A stretch of 64,000 bases of DNA from Aliivibrio sp. S4MY1 (GCF_028765545.1 NZ_JARACP010000002.1:62001-126000); one strand, 5' to 3'; shown: positions 8,267 through 17,143, numbered from the stretch's first letter. The notes: generated by a model from the letters alone, not told the origin. A program made the numbers and translations.

Positions 8267-8320
8267 CATTAAAGAAAAAAGCGCTGCCTATGTTTAAAAA
8301 CAGACAACGCTTTTGGTGAG
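8267..8320 (+). repeat. 54-bp direct repeat, right copy
   Basis: Exact copy of 7344-7397, the crotonase 3' end, here without the rest of the gene. It closes the 923-bp cassette and lies 15 bp from the end of the rhodanese gene. Confidence 0.9.
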
Positions 8321-8335
8321 GGTGGTAGCTGAGGT

Positions 8336-8680
8336 TTACGGCTTAGTCGATAACATTTCGTCTAGGCCACCACCATTATATATTTGGGTATAGCCTTCTT
8401 GTTGTAAGTAGCTCATCGCTCTACCTGAGCGCGCACCACTGCGGCAATACACCACAATAGGCGTGTCTTTATCGATATTAGCAAAGGCGGTTTCAACGGT
8501 GCTTAATGGCAAGTTTGCGGCGTCGGTTAGGTGTCCTTGGCTAAATTCACCTGGGGTGCGTACGTCTATTAATAATGCGCCTTGCTCGATAAGAGCCCAC
8601 GCTTGTTCACTGCGCTCTGATGCCCAACAGGTAAAAGACAGCATTGATAGTAGTAGACATAATCCCGCTTTAATTTTCAT
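8336..8680 (-). CDS. Periplasmic single-domain rhodanese (PspE-like)
   Basis: A 114-residue protein with a signal peptide (hydrophobic residues 4-19, cleavage after CWA), then one rhodanese domain: ALLIDVRTPGEFSQGHLTDA and the active-site loop VVYCRSGARS with the catalytic cysteine. It would transfer sulfane sulfur, for example from thiosulfate, in the periplasm, like E. coli PspE. Ribosome binding site AAGGAC. It is a single gene and was probably next to the crotonase gene before the cassette inserted. Confidence 0.85.
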   Translation of the reverse strand: MKIKAGLCLLLSMLSFTCWASERSEQAWALIEQGALLIDVRTPGEFSQGHLTDAANLPLSTVETAFANIDKDTPIVVYCRSGARSGRAMSYLQQEGYTQIYNGGGLDEMLSTKP

Positions 8681-8777
8681 TTATTGTCCTTTTAAAATGC
8701 TCAGTAAAATTTGCCTTTATTTTAATCTGGATTGTGTGTTTTCACATAGATTGCTCATCGTATTTATAGGCTAGATC

Positions 8778-8827
8778 AAAAAAGCCAGCGTATTCTCTTT
8801 AATCAAAAGGAATAACACTGGCTTTTA
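8778..8827 (-). terminator. Rho-independent terminator of the POT transporter gene
   Basis: AAAAGCCAG pairs with CTGGCTTTT around a long loop; on the minus strand the hairpin is followed by a run of T. It lies 27 bp past the transporter stop codon. Confidence 0.8.
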
Positions 8828-8853
8828 TATCCATAGAGTAAAATGGCTATAAG

Positions 8854-10320
8854 TTACATTGCTGCTTGTTTACGGTGTTTGAAATCCACAATCAAACCTA
8901 ATACAAATACACCGACAGTCACAAATAGGATACTTTGGAATACGTGGTGGTATTGCGTTGCAGAGACAATCAGATCTAATGCATCTGCGTTAGTGCTTGT
9001 GTTGGTTGAAGTGAACTGTGCGATATCTGCTGCTAAGTAGTTGGCCACAGAGCCCCCTGCAAGCATATAGATACCCGCTAATGTGCCTGTTGCGCCTTGT
9101 GGATTTAAGCGAGTAATGGCAGCAAGGGCAACTGGGTCAATAAACAGTTCTGCAACACCAATACACAATAAGCCAACCATTAACCAAACAAAGGTTGTCT
9201 CGCCGCTTGCCATTGCTAGTTTTGACGACAAGGTAATTAAGCTAAAGCCTGCGGTTAATAACAAAAGGCCCATATTCAATTTAGTGAGCGTTCTTACTGA
9301 AATGCTTTTTGAGTCTAATATTTTCCATAACCATGCGACGGCGGTACCACCAATAATCACCGCGACAGGGTTAATGGCTTGGAAGAACGCAGTTGGAATG
9401 GTGAAACCGCCAATATTGGTGTTGATGTTGCGCTCGATGAATAAGCTGATTGAGCTACCACCTTGTTGATCAAAGGCCCAAAACACGGTACCAAAGAGCA
9501 TGAAGTACATGATGGAGTTTAGTTTTTGGCGATCTTCTGCATCACTTTTACGATACAGGCCAATGATATGCAGCACTGACATAAAACAAATCACGAACAA
9601 GATGTAGCCTGCCCATAGATTTTTAAGTACAAATACCAAACCTAATGTGGCGACGGCAATGGCGATGATCAGTAAAGACCAGTGCGGAATGCCTGCGCTT
9701 TTTTGTTGTAGTGCAGTAAAGTTTGGTTGGCTTACATGGGCAAAGTTTTTATGCCCTGAGATAAATACGCCCAAACCAATAAGCATTCCTACCCCTGCCA
9801 ATGAAAAGCCGATGTGCCAGCCCCATTTCATGGCGGCAAAACCACATAAGATAGGGGCAATCATTGAGCCGATGTTGCCACCAATATAAGAGATAGAGAA
9901 GCCAGCTTCACGTCCGTGCTCTTGTTCTTTGGTTTGGTATAGCTCGCCCAGTAAGCAGCTTGAGTTGGTTTTAAAGAATCCATAGCCACAGATAATTAAT
10001 GATAGTGCGATATAAAGTGTGGTGTGATCGCCACTTGGAATGCTGAGAACAAAGTGTCCCCCGACCATTAATAAGCCACCTAAGATCACTGACCAATAGT
10101 TACCTAAATATTTATCTGCTAAGTAACCACCTATGATTGGCGTTACGTATACCAGTGAGGTATAGGCTCCATATAAGGCGTAAGCATGTTGATCTGACAT
10201 TAATAGCTTTTCGGTTAAGAAAAGGATCAATAAAGAGCGCATGCCGTAATAGCTGAAAAACTCCCACATTTGTATCGCAATAATGTGGAATAGCCCTTTA
10301 GGTTGTTTGATCGTGTTCAT
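8854..10320 (-). CDS. POT family proton-coupled peptide transporter
   Basis: An inner membrane transporter of 488 residues from the ATG at 10320; the frame opens 12 codons earlier, but this ATG is preceded by AGGGCAG and starts at the family N-terminus MNTIKQPKGLFHI. The family signatures are present: WEFFSYYGMRSLLILFLT in helix 1, GGYLADKYLGNYWSV after helix 2, and GYGFFKTNSSCLLGELY. About 12-14 helices are expected, as in DtpA/DtpB of E. coli, which import di- and tripeptides with protons. It is monocistronic with its own terminator. A second, more divergent member of this family lies at 57502. Confidence 0.85.
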   Translation of the reverse strand: MNTIKQPKGLFHIIAIQMWEFFSYYGMRSLLILFLTEKLLMSDQHAYALYGAYTSLVYVTPIIGGYLADKYLGNYWSVILGGLLMVGGHFVLSIPSGDHTTLYIALSLIICGYGFFKTNSSCLLGELYQTKEQEHGREAGFSISYIGGNIGSMIAPILCGFAAMKWGWHIGFSLAGVGMLIGLGVFISGHKNFAHVSQPNFTALQQKSAGIPHWSLLIIAIAVATLGLVFVLKNLWAGYILFVICFMSVLHIIGLYRKSDAEDRQKLNSIMYFMLFGTVFWAFDQQGGSSISLFIERNINTNIGGFTIPTAFFQAINPVAVIIGGTAVAWLWKILDSKSISVRTLTKLNMGLLLLTAGFSLITLSSKLAMASGETTFVWLMVGLLCIGVAELFIDPVALAAITRLNPQGATGTLAGIYMLAGGSVANYLAADIAQFTSTNTSTNADALDLIVSATQYHHVFQSILFVTVGVFVLGLIVDFKHRKQAAM

Positions 10321-10356
10321 CTGCTGCCCTATGACGGTTGCCCAAATAAATATCAA

Positions 10357-10807
10357 TTATTTATCTATTGGTACTTATTCACTAATATTGGCTAAACATA
10401 CACAGCAACCATAAAAACACCAAGATATTTGCGGCAAATCCCGTGTAACATAAGTTTTCAAATATGATAGTCATGTTGGGACGGAGTTCATATCGAACAT
10501 TTCGTCCACCTTAACAGCGCAATTTTTCTCTATTGCCTTTAACAGCAGGTTCCTGTTGAGCATCGATGGATGTCTATATGCTTGCCGCTATTATCAGAGC
10601 TAGAAATGACTTTTTGTTAATGATGGTACTTATCTTTAGTAAAACAAGAAAATTTTGGAATACTTAACTGAAATTACATTAATGCCGAGGGAGTGTTGGG
10701 TATTTGTTATTCAAAAATATAATATTTTAGACTCACTCTCTAATAACATTGATTATTTATATCATCACCCAATGGGGTTACGTTTTTTCAACTCCATCTT
10801 TGTACTA
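10357..10807. other. Intergenic stretch with one compound hairpin
   Basis: About 450 bases without a convincing gene. At 10479-10507, GGACG pairs with CGTCC and encloses GTTC/GAAC, a possible leader structure upstream of the POT transporter. A 64-codon plus-strand frame at 10655 has no ribosome binding site and was left out. Confidence 0.4.
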
Positions 10808-11722
10808 TTATTTCAGTTCAATCGCTTCAAAATCAAAACCAATTGGTGATAGCTGTCCAGTAGCTTTCGCTTGAGTACCTTGTTTAATGACTTGCCAATA
10901 GGCTTTATTTTCTAAACAAATCGATCCTGAAAATGTATCTATACTCACCGAGCCTTTGCAGTTTTTACTGTAGTAATCACGTGCTTTATCGGAAAAAATA
11001 ATATCAATTTGGGCAGGTTTTGCGTATAAGAAGTGCCAAACATTCGCGCCACCCAACATCAAACTAAGCGTTAGTAATAAATTTCCTATCGTTAAACTAA
11101 ATATTTGCTTCGGCAAGCCTTGCCCCATCATTCTGGCTCGTTCTCGGGTCTGTTTAGAAAGCATTTTTGGCAGCAACATTACACCACTAATAAGATAAAC
11201 CAGCGCCACAACTGACCACATTCTGTCTATCACTTCATCATGCCACATTAGATCAGAGAAAAAGAACATCGAACCCACACCGAATATTCCGAAAACAAAC
11301 AAACTGATGGCCATTACATTAGCCACTTTCTCTAATAACACTACGGGCGGAAAGTATTGCTCAATAAAAGCCCTTTTTCCTAATATCAATACTTGCTCGA
11401 GATGTTCTTCAAGCTCACTACGTGTTACTTGTCCGAACTCTTTCTTACGAATTTTCCCCTTACTGTTTTGATAGAAAAGAGTGAGAAGACCACTCTCAGT
11501 ATCAATAAGATCATAACTGACCTTAATTTTTCCATTACTAACTTTCACCTCTGCTATAAGTAAAGGCAGTACAATTCCCTGCTCACCGATAGCTGAAAAA
11601 TCAACATCAACGCCTGACAAAAAGTCATTGAGAGCTACTTTTAATTCTCGTTTACTCGTAATAACGCCAGGGTAACATTTTTGGTCATCGTCTACATGTA
11701 AGGTTAGAGACTGGATATACAT
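10808..11722 (-). CDS. Membrane protein of unknown function
   Basis: A 304-residue protein. Residues 1-125 look soluble and beta-rich, with LYIQSLTLHVDDD-like strands and a charged segment KGKIRKKEFGQ. Four membrane helices follow at about 132-155, 168-186 and 210-230 with one weaker segment. The C-terminal 70 residues are again soluble, with one Cys pair (NCKGSV, SICLEN) that could form a disulfide outside the membrane. I recognise no family. The start codon lies 2 bp beyond the stop of the Sel1 gene, and its ribosome binding site AGGGGAA lies inside that gene, so the two are translated together. Confidence 0.65.
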   Translation of the reverse strand: MYIQSLTLHVDDDQKCYPGVITSKRELKVALNDFLSGVDVDFSAIGEQGIVLPLLIAEVKVSNGKIKVSYDLIDTESGLLTLFYQNSKGKIRKKEFGQVTRSELEEHLEQVLILGKRAFIEQYFPPVVLLEKVANVMAISLFVFGIFGVGSMFFFSDLMWHDEVIDRMWSVVALVYLISGVMLLPKMLSKQTRERARMMGQGLPKQIFSLTIGNLLLTLSLMLGGANVWHFLYAKPAQIDIIFSDKARDYYSKNCKGSVSIDTFSGSICLENKAYWQVIKQGTQAKATGQLSPIGFDFEAIELK

Positions 11723-11724
11723 AG

Positions 11725-12411
11725 TTAAAATTCCCCTTCTAACAAGGCACTGAATGAATTACTGCTTTCGCCCTGCCAAATGTGTTTACTTTTGTTTACA
11801 TTATATTGCTGTTGGGCAAGCGCTTTTTGCTGAGGAGTCAGGTGTCCTTCAGATTGTTTCACTAAGTCATGTGCTCTTGAGAAGTTGTTATTTCTGGCAT
11901 AGCTTGCCCAAATAAATGCTTCAGCGTACTGCTGATTATTTGAATACATCACCGCTTGGTTATATTGCGCGACAGGCAAAGATTGATAGGCCGCTTTTTG
12001 TTGCCAATACAGTGCAAGTTGAGGGTTCTTAGTGACATAGTCCCCCATATGATACATAAGGCTAAGGTAATACTGCGCTATTGGATGATCTGAATTTTTG
12101 CTAAACCATTGATAAGCAATTTTAAAGTGTTGCTCAACAGTCGTATCATAATAATAAAGCGTCGCTAAGGTCACTTGGCTAGGAATATCGCCTTTATTGG
12201 CAGCCTGTTCAAAAAACGCTCGCGCTTGGGTATATTGTTTATTCCTTAATAGAGTAAAACCAACTTTCCGAGATTCTTGTGTTGATATTTCTTCTGCATA
12301 GCGTTCAATACCAGAAAGCTTAATGCCTTCCGATTTAAATAATGAAAAGAAAAATGCCACGACAAGCGTGCCTACGATGGTTATTCCAGCACTTTTAAGC
12401 TTATTTATCAT
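11725..12411 (-). CDS. Membrane-anchored Sel1/TPR repeat protein
   Basis: The protein has 228 residues from the ATG at 12411; a TTG 17 codons upstream also opens the frame, but the ATG places the membrane segment (AGITIVGTLVVAFFFSLF) at a normal N-terminal position. After it come Sel1-like helical repeats (AFFEQAANKGDIPSQVTLATLYY, AYQWFSKNSDHPIAQYYLSLMYHMG, ALYWQQKAAYQSLPVAQYNQAVMY). Such repeats act as protein-binding scaffolds, here probably on the periplasmic side. Upstream gene of the pair with the membrane protein at 10808; the partner is unknown. Confidence 0.7.
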   Translation of the reverse strand: MINKLKSAGITIVGTLVVAFFFSLFKSEGIKLSGIERYAEEISTQESRKVGFTLLRNKQYTQARAFFEQAANKGDIPSQVTLATLYYYDTTVEQHFKIAYQWFSKNSDHPIAQYYLSLMYHMGDYVTKNPQLALYWQQKAAYQSLPVAQYNQAVMYSNNQQYAEAFIWASYARNNNFSRAHDLVKQSEGHLTPQQKALAQQQYNVNKSKHIWQGESSNSFSALLEGEF

Positions 12412-12560
12412 GAGTTCAATAGTCCAAAAGTTTAATGCCTTTCTAGGTTTCGAATAAATCAAAAACTCTGCCTATTTAACCTCTTTTGCAGTTTGGCAAA
12501 ATAAATACCACAGTTCAGATGCTTAGCTATCTTAGCATGACCCGTAGACTCTCCGCTATT

Positions 12561-12618
12561 ATCACATGTGATTGTTTTGCAAAGCCATTTAAAGGGCTTC
12601 ATCATGCGATTTATCGCA
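12561..12618. promoter_or_regulatory. Two perfect palindromes upstream of the flavin oxidoreductase gene
   Basis: ATCACATGTGAT at 12561-12572 and TGCGATTTATCGCA at 12605-12618 are perfect palindromes in the 345-bp divergent gap before the old-yellow-enzyme gene. Either could be an operator, for example for a TetR- or MarR-type repressor not found nearby. Confidence 0.35.
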
Positions 12619-12756
12619 CAAATTGAGACAAACATCTTTCTTCATAAATTATATGCTCACTTCTTAATATAGATTAAGGTTTTGCTCTTTTCTTAGCGCT
12701 ACTATTGCCGCCCTTTTATCCCAACGACATGACAGAACACTTCTAGAGGATTGCAC

Positions 12757-13869
12757 TTGAGCACTTTGTTTACACAAACCCAGATTGGCAACATGACACT
12801 AAAAAACCGCTTTGTTCGAAGTGCAACGTGGGAAAATATGGCGACTGAAGATGGCCATATGACAGACAAACTTTACGATATCTATGAAGAGCTAGCAAAA
12901 GGTGAAGTTGGCTTAATAGTGACAGGTTATGCAAATATCGTTGAGGAAGAAAAACCTAACGCAGGCATGATGGGTATGTACAACGACTCTTTTATTACTG
13001 AATACCAAAAGCTGACTGAGTTAGTGCATAAGTATGATTCTAAGATTGCGATGCAGCTGGCGTATGGTGGCACAAAGACCACGTATAACGTCGGCGAGCG
13101 TGTGATCTTTGCACCAAGTGACGTATGCGAAAGAGGCACGCAAACTCTTGGTAAAGCGATGACTAAAGATGAGATTGATTACATTGTTGATGCCTTTGCT
13201 CAAGCAAGCCGTCGAGCGCAAGAATCTGGTTTTGATGGTGTTGAAATTCACGCGGCGCACACTTATTTAATCAATCAATTTTTAAGCCCATATTACAACC
13301 GTCGTGAAGATGAATACGGCGGTAGCTTAGAGAACCGCATGAGATTCTTAATTGATATTTATGTCAAAATCAGAGAATTAGTGGGTAATGAATTCCCTAT
13401 CTTAGTTAAGCTAACGGCCACGGAGTTTTTTGAAGGCGGTTTAACCTTTGATGACACTCGCCTTATCTGTAAAAAACTGGAAGAGATTGGGGTTGATGCC
13501 ATTATCGTTTCAGGCAATATTCACGGCAATGCGAGCACCATGATTGGCGAATCGTTTGATGGTTATACGTTGCAAGACGAAGGCTATTTCCGTGAATATG
13601 GTGCAGTAATCAGTGAAGACATTACTATCCCTGTAATTACTGTGGGTGGTCTTAACGATATTTGTGCGATTGAAGCGATTGCTGAGAACACCAATATTCA
13701 ATATTTTGCTTTATCACGCCCTTTGCTTGCTGAGCCTCAGTTAATCAAGCGTTGGAAAGAAGGCAGCAGAGCAGAAGTGGATTGTGAACGTTGCTCTAAG
13801 TGTCGCACCAAACGCGGTAATTTCTGCGTGGTGTATAAAAAGAGAAAGCCAAAGAAAATGCAAGCGTAA
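12757..13869 (+). CDS. NADH:flavin oxidoreductase, old yellow enzyme family
   Basis: An FMN-binding TIM barrel of about 370 residues. It shows TLKNRFVRSATWENMATEDG at the FMN-binding start, the GFDGVEIHAAHTYLINQFLSP segment with the His-x-x-His active site, and YYNRREDEYGGSLENRMRF, all typical of this family. The C-terminus carries a cysteine cluster CERCSKCRTKRGNFC, suggesting a metal or Fe-S site like that of the 2,4-dienoyl-CoA reductase branch but without the extra NAD domain. Two TTG starts compete; the one at 12757 is preferred because AGAGGA ends six bases before it, whereas it touches the TTG at 12751. Physiological substrate is unknown, perhaps an enone or electrophile. Confidence 0.85.
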   Translation: MSTLFTQTQIGNMTLKNRFVRSATWENMATEDGHMTDKLYDIYEELAKGEVGLIVTGYANIVEEEKPNAGMMGMYNDSFITEYQKLTELVHKYDSKIAMQLAYGGTKTTYNVGERVIFAPSDVCERGTQTLGKAMTKDEIDYIVDAFAQASRRAQESGFDGVEIHAAHTYLINQFLSPYYNRREDEYGGSLENRMRFLIDIYVKIRELVGNEFPILVKLTATEFFEGGLTFDDTRLICKKLEEIGVDAIIVSGNIHGNASTMIGESFDGYTLQDEGYFREYGAVISEDITIPVITVGGLNDICAIEAIAENTNIQYFALSRPLLAEPQLIKRWKEGSRAEVDCERCSKCRTKRGNFCVVYKKRKPKKMQA

Positions 13870-13897
13870 ATTTACTTTCTTTAGAGTGACAAATATA

Positions 13898-13928
13898 AAA
13901 ACGCCGCAGGTATTAACTGCGGCGTTTT
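13898..13928. terminator. Bidirectional rho-independent terminator
   Basis: AAAACGCCGCAG and CTGCGGCGTTTT form a perfect 12-bp stem between the converging oxidoreductase and PTS genes, with A-run and T-run on both sides. Confidence 0.9.
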
Positions 13929-13953
13929 AGTTTGATTTACTAGAGGGGGAATT

Positions 13954-14403
13954 CTAGTATTTTTTTAGGATCTCAACGATGTCATTTTGGCTATCTGAAT
14001 TGATGATTGCCTCGATATCTTCATCGTTTTGGAACAACTCAGATAACGCCATAATGGTATTGATGTGGCTGTCTGAATCCATGGCGGCTAATGTCACTGA
14101 GAAGTACACATCGCCATTGTCTTCTGACTCTAGGTTCACTCCATTCTTAAACACGGTAATTTGAAGCGCCGCTTCGTTTACACCATCTTCAGGTCTTGCA
14201 TGTGGCATCGCTATTTTAGGAGCAAGCACATAGTAAGCACCAATTTCATTATGTTTCTGTTTGATGGCTTCTAGGTAACTTGGTTCAATCTTTCCATTTT
14301 TTAGCAATACTGAACACGTTAGCGCTAACGCTGAATCGACACTTAAATTGCTTTCAGATGTGATAACAATACCGTCGTCACCAATTAATTCTAATAAACT
14401 CAT
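13954..14403 (-). CDS. PTS EIIA component, mannitol/ascorbate type
   Basis: A 149-residue phosphocarrier. The phosphorylated histidine is in KIAMPHARPEDG, as in the fructose/mannitol and UlaC-type EIIA family. The start at 14403 is chosen because its ATG overlaps the TGA stop of the IIC gene, implying coupled translation. It passes phosphate from HPr to the EIIB protein. Last gene of the IIB-IIC-IIA operon. Confidence 0.85.
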   Translation of the reverse strand: MSLLELIGDDGIVITSESNLSVDSALALTCSVLLKNGKIEPSYLEAIKQKHNEIGAYYVLAPKIAMPHARPEDGVNEAALQITVFKNGVNLESEDNGDVYFSVTLAAMDSDSHINTIMALSELFQNDEDIEAIINSDSQNDIVEILKKY

Positions 14404-15656
14404 GATACAAACCATCCAAGTAGTAGACCAACCACACCAAAGTCAAAATCAGAGAAGGTTGTTGCTTCTAATCCTAAACCACCAAGTACTGGAAGCAGTA
14501 ACATTGGTAAGATTGAGATACAGATACCTTGTGTAAATGAACCTAAGATAGCGCCACGTAAACCACCCGTTGCATTACCGTACACACCAGAAGCGCCACC
14601 CACGAAGAAGTGAGGAACAACACCAGCAACAATAATCGTCCATCCCATCATGCCTTGTACACCCATCATTAATAGGCCAGCAGAGAATGAAGATAAGAAG
14701 CCAATTAATACCGCGTTAGGAGCAACAGGGAATACCATTGGGCAATCTAGTGCAGGTTTTGCACCTGGAACTAATGTGTCTGAAATGCCTTTAAACGCAG
14801 GAACAATCTCAGCAATCAACATTTTTACACCTTGAAGTACGATGTAAACACCGCCAGCAAAAGTAAGTGATTGCATAAAGGTGAATACCACCCAGTTTTG
14901 TCCACCAGATACGCTCTCAACAAACTCACCACCAGCAAAGCTAGAAGCCAATAAGAAGAACAATGCCATAGTTACCGCAACCGCTACTGGCGTATCACGT
15001 AAGAACATTAGGCTTTTTGGTACGTTAATGTCTTCTGTTGATTTTGATGTGTCACCAAACTTGCTGCCAATATAGCCTGAAACCACATAAGAAAGTGTTG
15101 AGAAGTGACCCATTGCAAGTTGGTCTGTGCCCATTACTTTTTCAGTATATTTTTGAGCAATCGCTGGCATGATAACCATCAGCGAACCAACAATGATAGA
15201 GCCTACTGCAACTAACGTTGTACCTGTAATGTCTGCTGTTGATAAAATTACTGCAACAAGCATCGACATAAACATGGTGTGGTGACCCGTTAAAAATATA
15301 TATTTTAAAGGAGTAATGCGAGCCAGTACGATATTCACAATAAATGAGAAGAACATAATTAGTGCCATTTCATAACCAAACGCTTCTTGTGCTAATGCCA
15401 CAATCGCTTCGTTATTTGGAATAACACCACTTACACCAAAGGCTTCTGTAAATACGGTTGAGAAGTTATTTAATGCGCCAACCAAAGCGCCAGCACCAAA
15501 ACCTAGAATTAAAAATCCCATTACGGTTTTAATAGTGCCTTTTAAAATGGTGGATATATCTGACTTTTGAGCAACAAGGCCAATAAAGGCAATTAAACCT
15601 ACCATTATTGCTGGCTCTTTTAATAAGCCAAGCATAAATTCAAAGAAATTAACCAT
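14400..15656 (-). CDS. PTS EIIC permease, ascorbate (SgaT/UlaA) family
   Basis: A 418-residue membrane protein with about 11 helices and the family segments ARITPLKYIFLTGHHTMFMS and GGASGVYGNATGGLRGAILG. UlaA-type permeases import and phosphorylate L-ascorbate or similar acids. Pairing with separate small IIA and IIB genes fits the family. No ulaD/E/F-type catabolic genes lie nearby, so the substrate is not certain. Confidence 0.85.
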   Translation of the reverse strand: MVNFFEFMLGLLKEPAIMVGLIAFIGLVAQKSDISTILKGTIKTVMGFLILGFGAGALVGALNNFSTVFTEAFGVSGVIPNNEAIVALAQEAFGYEMALIMFFSFIVNIVLARITPLKYIFLTGHHTMFMSMLVAVILSTADITGTTLVAVGSIIVGSLMVIMPAIAQKYTEKVMGTDQLAMGHFSTLSYVVSGYIGSKFGDTSKSTEDINVPKSLMFLRDTPVAVAVTMALFFLLASSFAGGEFVESVSGGQNWVVFTFMQSLTFAGGVYIVLQGVKMLIAEIVPAFKGISDTLVPGAKPALDCPMVFPVAPNAVLIGFLSSFSAGLLMMGVQGMMGWTIIVAGVVPHFFVGGASGVYGNATGGLRGAILGSFTQGICISILPMLLLPVLGGLGLEATTFSDFDFGVVGLLLGWFVS

Positions 15657-15668
15657 AATAATAAAACC

Positions 15669-15938
15669 TTACATGAATGCTTTTAGTTGCTCTTCAATAG
15701 ACACTTTATCAAAAATATTTTTAAGACTAATAATATTTTGCTTACCAGCAGCTTCTAATTGAGTGGCTACATCTGTTGCTGCAACCCAAATATCAGCGGT
15801 GCTTGATGCTGCTGATGATAAATCTTCGTGATCAACTTCGGCTTCAAAACCAATTTTTTTAGCCACTTCTTTAACTGCCATTTCCATCATTAATGAAGTG
15901 CCTAAACCGTTACCACATACAACTAAGATCTTTTTCAT
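15669..15938 (-). CDS. PTS EIIB component, lactose/ascorbate type
   Basis: An 89-residue protein from the ATG at 15938, which fits the family start MKKILVVCGNGLGTSLMM; 14 upstream codons in the frame are unlikely to be translated. The cysteine of VVCGNGLGTS is the phosphorylation site of UlaB-type EIIB proteins. First gene of the PTS operon; IIC starts 12 bp after its stop. Confidence 0.85.
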   Translation of the reverse strand: MKKILVVCGNGLGTSLMMEMAVKEVAKKIGFEAEVDHEDLSSAASSTADIWVAATDVATQLEAAGKQNIISLKNIFDKVSIEEQLKAFM

Positions 15939-16230
15939 TTTATATACTCTCTGTAGGATTAAGTGGAATGTATATTTCATTCCCTAGTAATTATGTTGAG
16001 AATCTTAATGGGTAAATTGAAGATTTAAATAGATCTAAATCACAAAGCCAAAATGAGATTGTGATGCAGATCTGCTTAACACGGTCTTATTAATAAAAAG
16101 CTTTGTTAATTTTTTCTGAGGAATTTGAAACTGTGATGGGTGTTGTATTTATAAATAGATGAGTTAGAAACTATTCATTTCGCATCTTTTTTAATTCGGT
16201 GCGTGAAAATAATCAATAAGTATTAGTCGA

Positions 16231-16716
16231 TTATTTCCCGTAATCTGTCAGCATTTTTTTCAATAGATTATTTACGTCTTTGGTCTTTTTATTTCGTTTT
16301 GTTAGCGCGCTTAATGACATTGGCATTTTCGGCTCTTCTTTTTGTATCTCACCTTCACCTGCTTTGAGTTTCATTTTTTGCACAGCAGGTAATAGCATTC
16401 GTACTTCGTCACCTTTTTCATCGGTTAAAAGTACAATATTTTCTGACTCCACTTGAACAATGGTGAGTAAGCCATGCTTTACTGACTCTATTTTCTCTCC
16501 TACCATTATAGATTCTGGTGGTACTGAACGATCAGCCAATTGCCCACTTCTTAATTTGGCAGCACTAATCGCACGAACGTTCCCTGTATTCTCAAACGCT
16601 ACAATCACGGTATGCGTATTGTAGTATTCGATCACGGTAACATAGCCGTGCTTTTTGGTTTTAAATTTTGCACCATTTTGCATATCGTGTGGCGCATCCA
16701 TTTTCTTTGCTAACAT
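16231..16716 (-). CDS. Conserved-looking protein with two similar beta-rich halves
   Basis: A 161-residue protein with a strong ribosome binding site AGGAAGGAC. Two segments resemble each other: GAKFKTKKHGYVTVIEYYN (about 15-33) and GEKIESVKHGLLTIVQVES (about 73-91). Each is followed by a valine-rich strand pair and a short acidic turn, suggesting tandem small SH3- or KOW-like barrels. The C-terminus is basic (KRNKKTKDVNNLLKKML). I do not recognise a family. Nucleic acid binding is possible from the basic tail and barrel pattern. A single gene, about 290 bp upstream of the PTS operon on the same strand. Confidence 0.6.
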   Translation of the reverse strand: MLAKKMDAPHDMQNGAKFKTKKHGYVTVIEYYNTHTVIVAFENTGNVRAISAAKLRSGQLADRSVPPESIMVGEKIESVKHGLLTIVQVESENIVLLTDEKGDEVRMLLPAVQKMKLKAGEGEIQKEEPKMPMSLSALTKRNKKTKDVNNLLKKMLTDYGK

Positions 16717-16842
16717 CTGTCCTTCCTATCTCACACACTTTAACCAATCAAAGCACACTCTTTTGTACCTAGTTCGGTTTAGCCCGCAGAGAGTATATAC
16801 ATATAAAACATCAAGATAAATCTATCATTTGGGTTACAACTA

Positions 16843-16886
16843 ATACCAATCACAGTAAGTGAGCACTTATTTACTACGATTGGTAT
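16843..16886. repeat. Palindromic Vibrionaceae-type intergenic repeat
   Basis: The outer arms ATACCAATC and GATTGGTAT enclose TAAGTGAGCACTTA, itself a perfect palindrome, giving a nearly complete 44-base hairpin. I recall similar sequences scattered between genes in Aliivibrio and Vibrio. A left half without its partner occurs at 17810-17821 after the nitroreductase. The rest of this 427-base gap holds a 6-bp inverted repeat ATGGAA/TTCCAT at 17008-17025, a possible operator for the nitroreductase gene. Confidence 0.7.
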
Positions 16887-17143
16887 AATGCTTATATATA
16901 AAGCATAATCTAAAATATTGTATTTATCTTATTCTTAAAAACAGCTCGAATCTTATAGAAAAATACGTGCCCTGATGAACAAGAAACATTACTCTCCCGT
17001 TATCATTATGGAACTTTTCTTCCATAGTTATTGGGTAATTACGCTATTTCCCTCTTAGCGAGTTTTGTTTATCTTACTCCCATCAACAGCGCGTGGATTG
17101 GATGTTCCTCTACGCTTTTGTTCACCGAATTTAGGAAATAGAT

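Larger units (their letters stand above)
7398..8320. mobile_element. 923-bp two-gene insertion cassette flanked by direct repeats
   Basis: The segment begins just after the crotonase stop codon and ends with a second copy of the last 54 bp of that gene. Removing 923 bp would leave the crotonase gene intact and followed directly by the rhodanese region. The cassette carries a GNAT-like gene and a 48-codon gene, both on the minus strand, with no integrase or transposase. Integration that regenerates a gene 3' end is typical of tyrosine recombinase elements, so mobilisation in trans is a reasonable inference. It does not look like an integron cassette because no attC-type core is seen. Confidence 0.6.

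Noticed and set aside
7344-8320. The 923-bp unit as an integron gene cassette
   Set aside because: The repeats are the exact 3' end of a chromosomal gene, and I see no GTTRRRY core or imperfect attC-type symmetry at the ends.
10655-10849. A 64-residue plus-strand frame in the gap before the membrane protein gene
   Set aside because: No ribosome binding site, and it runs into the 3' end of the opposite-strand gene.
16040-16080. A CRP-binding site upstream of the PTS operon
   Set aside because: Only one half (TGTGA-like) is good; the other half has too many mismatches at the required spacing.
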